From Gammaproteobacteria bacterium (GTDB lineage Bacteria > Pseudomonadota > Alphaproteobacteria > UBA828), in contig PAWF01000029.1 of assembly GCA_002714015.1 (NCBI GenBank), positions 10,865 to 30,687 on the forward strand: DNA of 19,823 nt, given 5' to 3'. Below are positions 16,771 to 19,823 of this stretch, one piece after another. Below the pieces are notes generated by a model. That model was not told where the DNA came from. It was given only the letters and a program-made list of their open reading frames with translations, and ran no database searches. The first letter of the stretch is position 1. The number at the start of each line of letters is the position of its first letter. Made by a program: the position numbers and the translations under genes.

Positions 16771-17574
16771 ATGGAAATAATAGATGAAAGCAATATTGAA
16801 GTAAAAATGGCTTTTATGACTTGGGATGAAGTTAAGTTAGCTATTGCTGCAGATAAAATGGTTATTGTTCCGACTGGTGCCACTGAGGCACACGGACCTC
16901 ATATGCCAACAGATACGGATACCCATCAAGCTGAATGGATGGCTATAGAACTTGCAAAACGTGTTGGAGCTGTTGTTGCACCCCCACTATCATATGGAAT
17001 ATCTAAAACGTTTGAACATTTTCCAGGTACAATTTCCCTTTCTATTCCAATTTATCAAGAGGTTCTTTATGAAGTAGGGTCTGCTTTAGTTAAGCAAGGT
17101 TTTAAGCATTTACTTTTTTTAAATGGTAATAGACCTAATGGAACAGCCAATGATGCAGTAGCCCGTCGTTTAATAGATGATCTAGATAGTGAGTTTGATT
17201 TCATGGTCACAGCAGTAAGTTATTGGGAGCCTGGTGCAAAACAAATTCACGAATTACGAAAGTCTAATGTTGGAGGTATGGGGCACGGTGGAGAGTTTGA
17301 AACCTCTTTTCAGTTGGCTACGCGTCCTAGTTTAGTGCACATGGATCGATTAGAGGGAGTTTATGCCCCACTTGTTGGCTGGGATCTTGTTGCACCAGTA
17401 ACACCTTCACGCACCTATAGACGCCGTCCTACACCTGAAACAAATCATGCCTCAATTTTTGGGGATCCACATGAGGCTAGTGCGACAACAGGTAAAAAAA
17501 TGTTAGAAGTTGCTTTAGATGGGTTAGAAAGAATGATCGAAGAATTACAACCCGCTTATGAGGAGCGTAAGTAA
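16771..17574 (+). CDS. Creatininase-family amidohydrolase with altered metal motif
   Basis: A 267-residue member of the creatininase / creatinine amidohydrolase family, metal-dependent hydrolases of cyclic and linear amides. PTGATEAHGPHMPTDTDTH gives Glu39, His41 and Asp50 at the spacing of creatininase Glu34, His36 and Asp45, and GHGGEFETS (around residue 170) matches the C-terminal catalytic loop. The usual NGHxxN loop reads NGNRPN (118-123), so the metal-ligand His is Asn120 and creatininase Glu122 is Pro122. The enzyme may bind one metal, use other ligands, or have a changed role. Genuine creatinine use is therefore doubtful. The ATG has TGGGGA five bases upstream. It is divergent from coxG and 94 bp upstream of matB, which supports a part in the HyuAB/CoxMSL pathway (inference). 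Confidence 0.9.
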   Translation: MEIIDESNIEVKMAFMTWDEVKLAIAADKMVIVPTGATEAHGPHMPTDTDTHQAEWMAIELAKRVGAVVAPPLSYGISKTFEHFPGTISLSIPIYQEVLYEVGSALVKQGFKHLLFLNGNRPNGTANDAVARRLIDDLDSEFDFMVTAVSYWEPGAKQIHELRKSNVGGMGHGGEFETSFQLATRPSLVHMDRLEGVYAPLVGWDLVAPVTPSRTYRRRPTPETNHASIFGDPHEASATTGKKMLEVALDGLERMIEELQPAYEERK

Positions 17575-17668
17575 TTTATAAATCTCATTTACTTAACTAT
17601 GAAAAAATGTTGCACAAATACACGCTAATACAAGATTAAATTTCAACTAGTCTAAAAGGTTATAAGGT

Positions 17669-19201
17669 ATGGCAGAAGATATATGGGATGAAAACCTGTA
17701 CAAAATTTTTGAAAAGGGATTTCCCACTAATGATAAAACATTCATTGAGACTCCAGAAGAAAAAATTATATCTTATGGTGAGTTGAAAAAGACTTCGGCA
17801 ATGTTTGCCAATGCTTTAACTGATTTAGGTGTAGTTCAAGGTGATCGTGTTCTGGTGCAGGCTAATAAATCTCCAGAAGTAGTTTTTTTATATTTAGCAT
17901 GCTTACGTGCAGGTGCAATTTTTGTACCTTTAAATACAGCATATACGAAGAGTGAGCTTGAATATTTTATTAAAGACTCTGAACCAAAAGTTGTGGTTTG
18001 TGATCAATTATCACCATTAATGGATTTTAGTTCAGAAATAGATTTTCCTGACCTCAAGATTCTTACTTTAGACTCAAGTGGTAATGGTAGTCTGATGATG
18101 CTAGTTGAGGGTCAGCTTGTTACTTTTAATACTGTCAATAGTGGAGGAGCGGCTATTGCTTGTATACTTTATACGAGTGGGACTACAGGAAGACCTAAAG
18201 GAGCAATGCTGAGTCACTCAAACCTTGGTACTAATGCTTATACATTAAAGGAATCTTGGGGTTTTATGCCAGACGATGTTCTTTTGCATACCCTCCCAGT
18301 TTTTCATGCCCACGGCTTATTTGTTGCGGTGAACACTGTTCTTGCAAATGGGACAGGAATGATTTTTCTACCAAAATTTGATGTAAAAGAAGTAATCCGG
18401 TTAATGCCAAAATCTACATTAATGATGGGTGTTCCGACTTTTTATACAAGGTTGTTAGCCGATCCTCAGTTTACTACCCATATAGCCAAGCATATGCGAT
18501 TATTCATTTCAGGTTCTGCTCCTCTATTAGCCGATACACATGCTGAATTTTATAAGCTTACAGGGCATAAAATTCTTGAAAGATATGGAATGACAGAAAC
18601 AGCAATGAATACTTCAAACCCCTTAGATGGAGAACGTGTGCCCGGTAGTGTAGGTCCAGCACTTCCAGGAATTGAAATCAGGGTAGTAGATAATGATGAT
18701 AAGCTACTAGGTCTTAATGAGACCGGAGATATCCAAGTCCGTGGTCCTAATGTATTTAATGGATATTGGAAGAAGCCAGATAAGACATCAGAAGAATTTT
18801 GTGAGGATTATTTCTTTCGCACAGGTGATATAGGATATCTTGATGATAAGGAATACCTCTTCATTGTTGGTCGGGCAAAAGACTTAATTATTTCAGGAGG
18901 ATATAATGTATATCCTAAGGAAATTGAGAGTTGTATTGATGAACTAGAAGGGATCGTTGAGTCAGCTGTAATAGGTGTGCCACATAATGATTTTGGAGAG
19001 GCTGTTGTAGCCCTTATAACTTGCGATGATAGTAAAACTAAAGTCCTTGATGAGTATATAATTAGATCTTTGAAAAAAACACTTGCATCTTATAAAATTC
19101 CAAAAGCAGTGTTCACGGTCCAAGAAATCCCAAGAAACGTTATGGGAAAAGTTGAGAAGAGTAATTTAAGAGAGCTATATAAAGACATCTTTAAAGTTTA
19201 A
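17669..19201 (+). CDS. matB: Malonyl-CoA synthetase (MatB-like acyl-CoA ligase)
   Basis: A 510-residue AMP-forming ligase that activates malonate, or methylmalonate, with ATP and CoA. The P-loop YTSGTTGRPKG is at residues 168-178, the adenylate motif ERYGMTETAMNTSNP at 304-318, and the catalytic Lys494 lies in MGKVEK. LPVFHAHGLF (209-218), LPKFD and DGERVPGSVGPALPGI are close to characterised MatB and human ACSF3, so malonate specificity is well supported among acyl ligases. AAAGG at 17655-17659 lies nine bases before the ATG. It follows the creatininase-family gene on the same strand, so they could be co-transcribed. It would supply malonyl-CoA from malonate formed by catabolism; a malonyl-CoA decarboxylase is not seen in the window. 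Confidence 0.9.
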   Translation: MAEDIWDENLYKIFEKGFPTNDKTFIETPEEKIISYGELKKTSAMFANALTDLGVVQGDRVLVQANKSPEVVFLYLACLRAGAIFVPLNTAYTKSELEYFIKDSEPKVVVCDQLSPLMDFSSEIDFPDLKILTLDSSGNGSLMMLVEGQLVTFNTVNSGGAAIACILYTSGTTGRPKGAMLSHSNLGTNAYTLKESWGFMPDDVLLHTLPVFHAHGLFVAVNTVLANGTGMIFLPKFDVKEVIRLMPKSTLMMGVPTFYTRLLADPQFTTHIAKHMRLFISGSAPLLADTHAEFYKLTGHKILERYGMTETAMNTSNPLDGERVPGSVGPALPGIEIRVVDNDDKLLGLNETGDIQVRGPNVFNGYWKKPDKTSEEFCEDYFFRTGDIGYLDDKEYLFIVGRAKDLIISGGYNVYPKEIESCIDELEGIVESAVIGVPHNDFGEAVVALITCDDSKTKVLDEYIIRSLKKTLASYKIPKAVFTVQEIPRNVMGKVEKSNLRELYKDIFKV

Positions 19202-19326
19202 AACTTAGACTGTGAGATGACCCTAGTATTAGTTTTATTATGACACTTAAAAATGCTGTTGGCAGGTTTATATAAAAGTTTTCCAGCCATAGTGTAATCA
19301 TTTATATATAGAAATGGGAGTTATTA

Positions 19327-19823
19327 ATGATCGATCTTTACTATTGGCCAACTCCGAATGGATGGAAGGTTACGATCCTACTGGAGGAGTTAGGACTAGA
19401 ATATCGAGTAATTCCAGTAGATATATTGAGTGGAGATCAGTTTAAACCTGAATTCCTTAAAATAGCACCTAATAATAAAATGCCAGCCGTTATAGATTCT
19501 AATGGTCCAGGTGGTCAGTCAATTTCTATTTTTGAATCTGGCGCTATTTTACTTCATTATGCTGAGCAAGCAGGTAAATTTATACCCTCTGATTCAAAGG
19601 GGAGAGTTGAGGTTTTACAATGGTTATTTTTTCAAATGGCACATGTTGGACCAATGTTAGGACAAAACCATCATTTTCGTATTTATTCACCTGAAAAAAT
19701 TCCTTATGCCATTGACAGATATACTAAAGAAGCTGCAAGGATCTATGGAGTAATAGATAAGCGTTTATCTGAGTTTGAATTTGTTACTGGAGATTATTCA
19801 ATTGTAGATATGGCAATTTATCC
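19327..19823 (+). CDS. Glutathione S-transferase, Nu class (YfcG/YghU-like), 3' partial
   Basis: 165 codons are visible and the frame is open at the right edge. The N-terminal thioredoxin-like domain begins MIDLYYWPTPNGWK, with Thr9 and Asn11 at the positions used by E. coli YfcG to bind glutathione; NNKMPAVID is the cis-Pro loop and ESGAIL binds the gamma-glutamyl group. The helical domain has HVGPMLGQNHHF and IPYAIDRYTKEAARIYGVIDKRL, typical of the Nu class, whose members act as disulfide-bond reductases more than classic transferases. GGGAG at 19316-19320 lies six bases before the ATG. The 125-bp spacer after matB shows no clear promoter or terminator. The role may be thiol redox or detoxification alongside the oxidative enzymes. 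Confidence 0.9.
   Translation, partial: MIDLYYWPTPNGWKVTILLEELGLEYRVIPVDILSGDQFKPEFLKIAPNNKMPAVIDSNGPGGQSISIFESGAILLHYAEQAGKFIPSDSKGRVEVLQWLFFQMAHVGPMLGQNHHFRIYSPEKIPYAIDRYTKEAARIYGVIDKRLSEFEFVTGDYSIVDMAIY

Noticed and set aside
19259..19290. Hairpin and TTGGCA promoter upstream of the GST gene
   Set aside because: The arms do not pair well (GGCAGG against CCAGCC) and no -10 lies at the right distance from TTGGCA.

Overview
The window is AT-rich bacterial DNA with dense, mostly complete genes and short spacers. Protein content (HyuAB, CoxMSL-type molybdenum hydroxylase, CoxG, MatB, Nu-class GST, XRE-cupin regulator, GMC oxidoreductase) and low GC fit a marine planktonic alphaproteobacterium of the SAR116 / uncultured Rhodospirillales kind. 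This is inferred from style, since no rRNA or other phylogenetic marker is present. No tRNA, rRNA, IS element, CRISPR array or phage gene was seen.

Layout. Bases 1-2327 hold a polysaccharide-deacetylase-superfamily hydrolase (cut by the left edge), a small CxxC protein and a CobW-type metallochaperone GTPase, all on the plus strand and likely one transcript. A lambda-crystallin-like hydroxyacyl-CoA dehydrogenase follows (2403-3338). Bases 3391-7969 alternate strands: an Old Yellow Enzyme (minus) divergent from an XRE-cupin regulator (plus), then a GMC alcohol dehydrogenase (minus, TTG start) divergent from an SDR (plus). Bases 8174-15953 are a tight five-gene operon: hyuA, hyuB, coxM, coxS, coxL, with overlaps or short spacers at every junction. 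It is preceded by a 204-bp leader containing a consensus -35 box, a 43-nt hairpin and a possible small leader ORF. coxG lies convergent to coxL on the minus strand and is divergent from a creatininase-family hydrolase across a 165-bp spacer carrying three palindromes and two perfect TATAAT boxes. A malonyl-CoA synthetase (matB) and a GST (cut by the right edge) close the window.

How the genes may work together (inference). The hyuAB-coxMSL operon couples a molybdopterin hydroxylase to an ATP-dependent cyclic-amide hydrolase. A second amidohydrolase (creatininase family), a membrane-recruiting CoxG and malonyl-CoA synthetase sit next to it. This resembles the logic of an oxidative N-heterocycle route: hydroxylate the ring to a lactam or imide, open the ring, hydrolyse the amide, and activate malonate to malonyl-CoA. 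The oxidative uracil-barbiturate-malonate pathway has the same logic with different hydrolases. The CoxL active-site loop (PYRGCGR) argues against CO oxidation. The substrate cannot be read from the sequence. This cluster is the best candidate for an undescribed system here.
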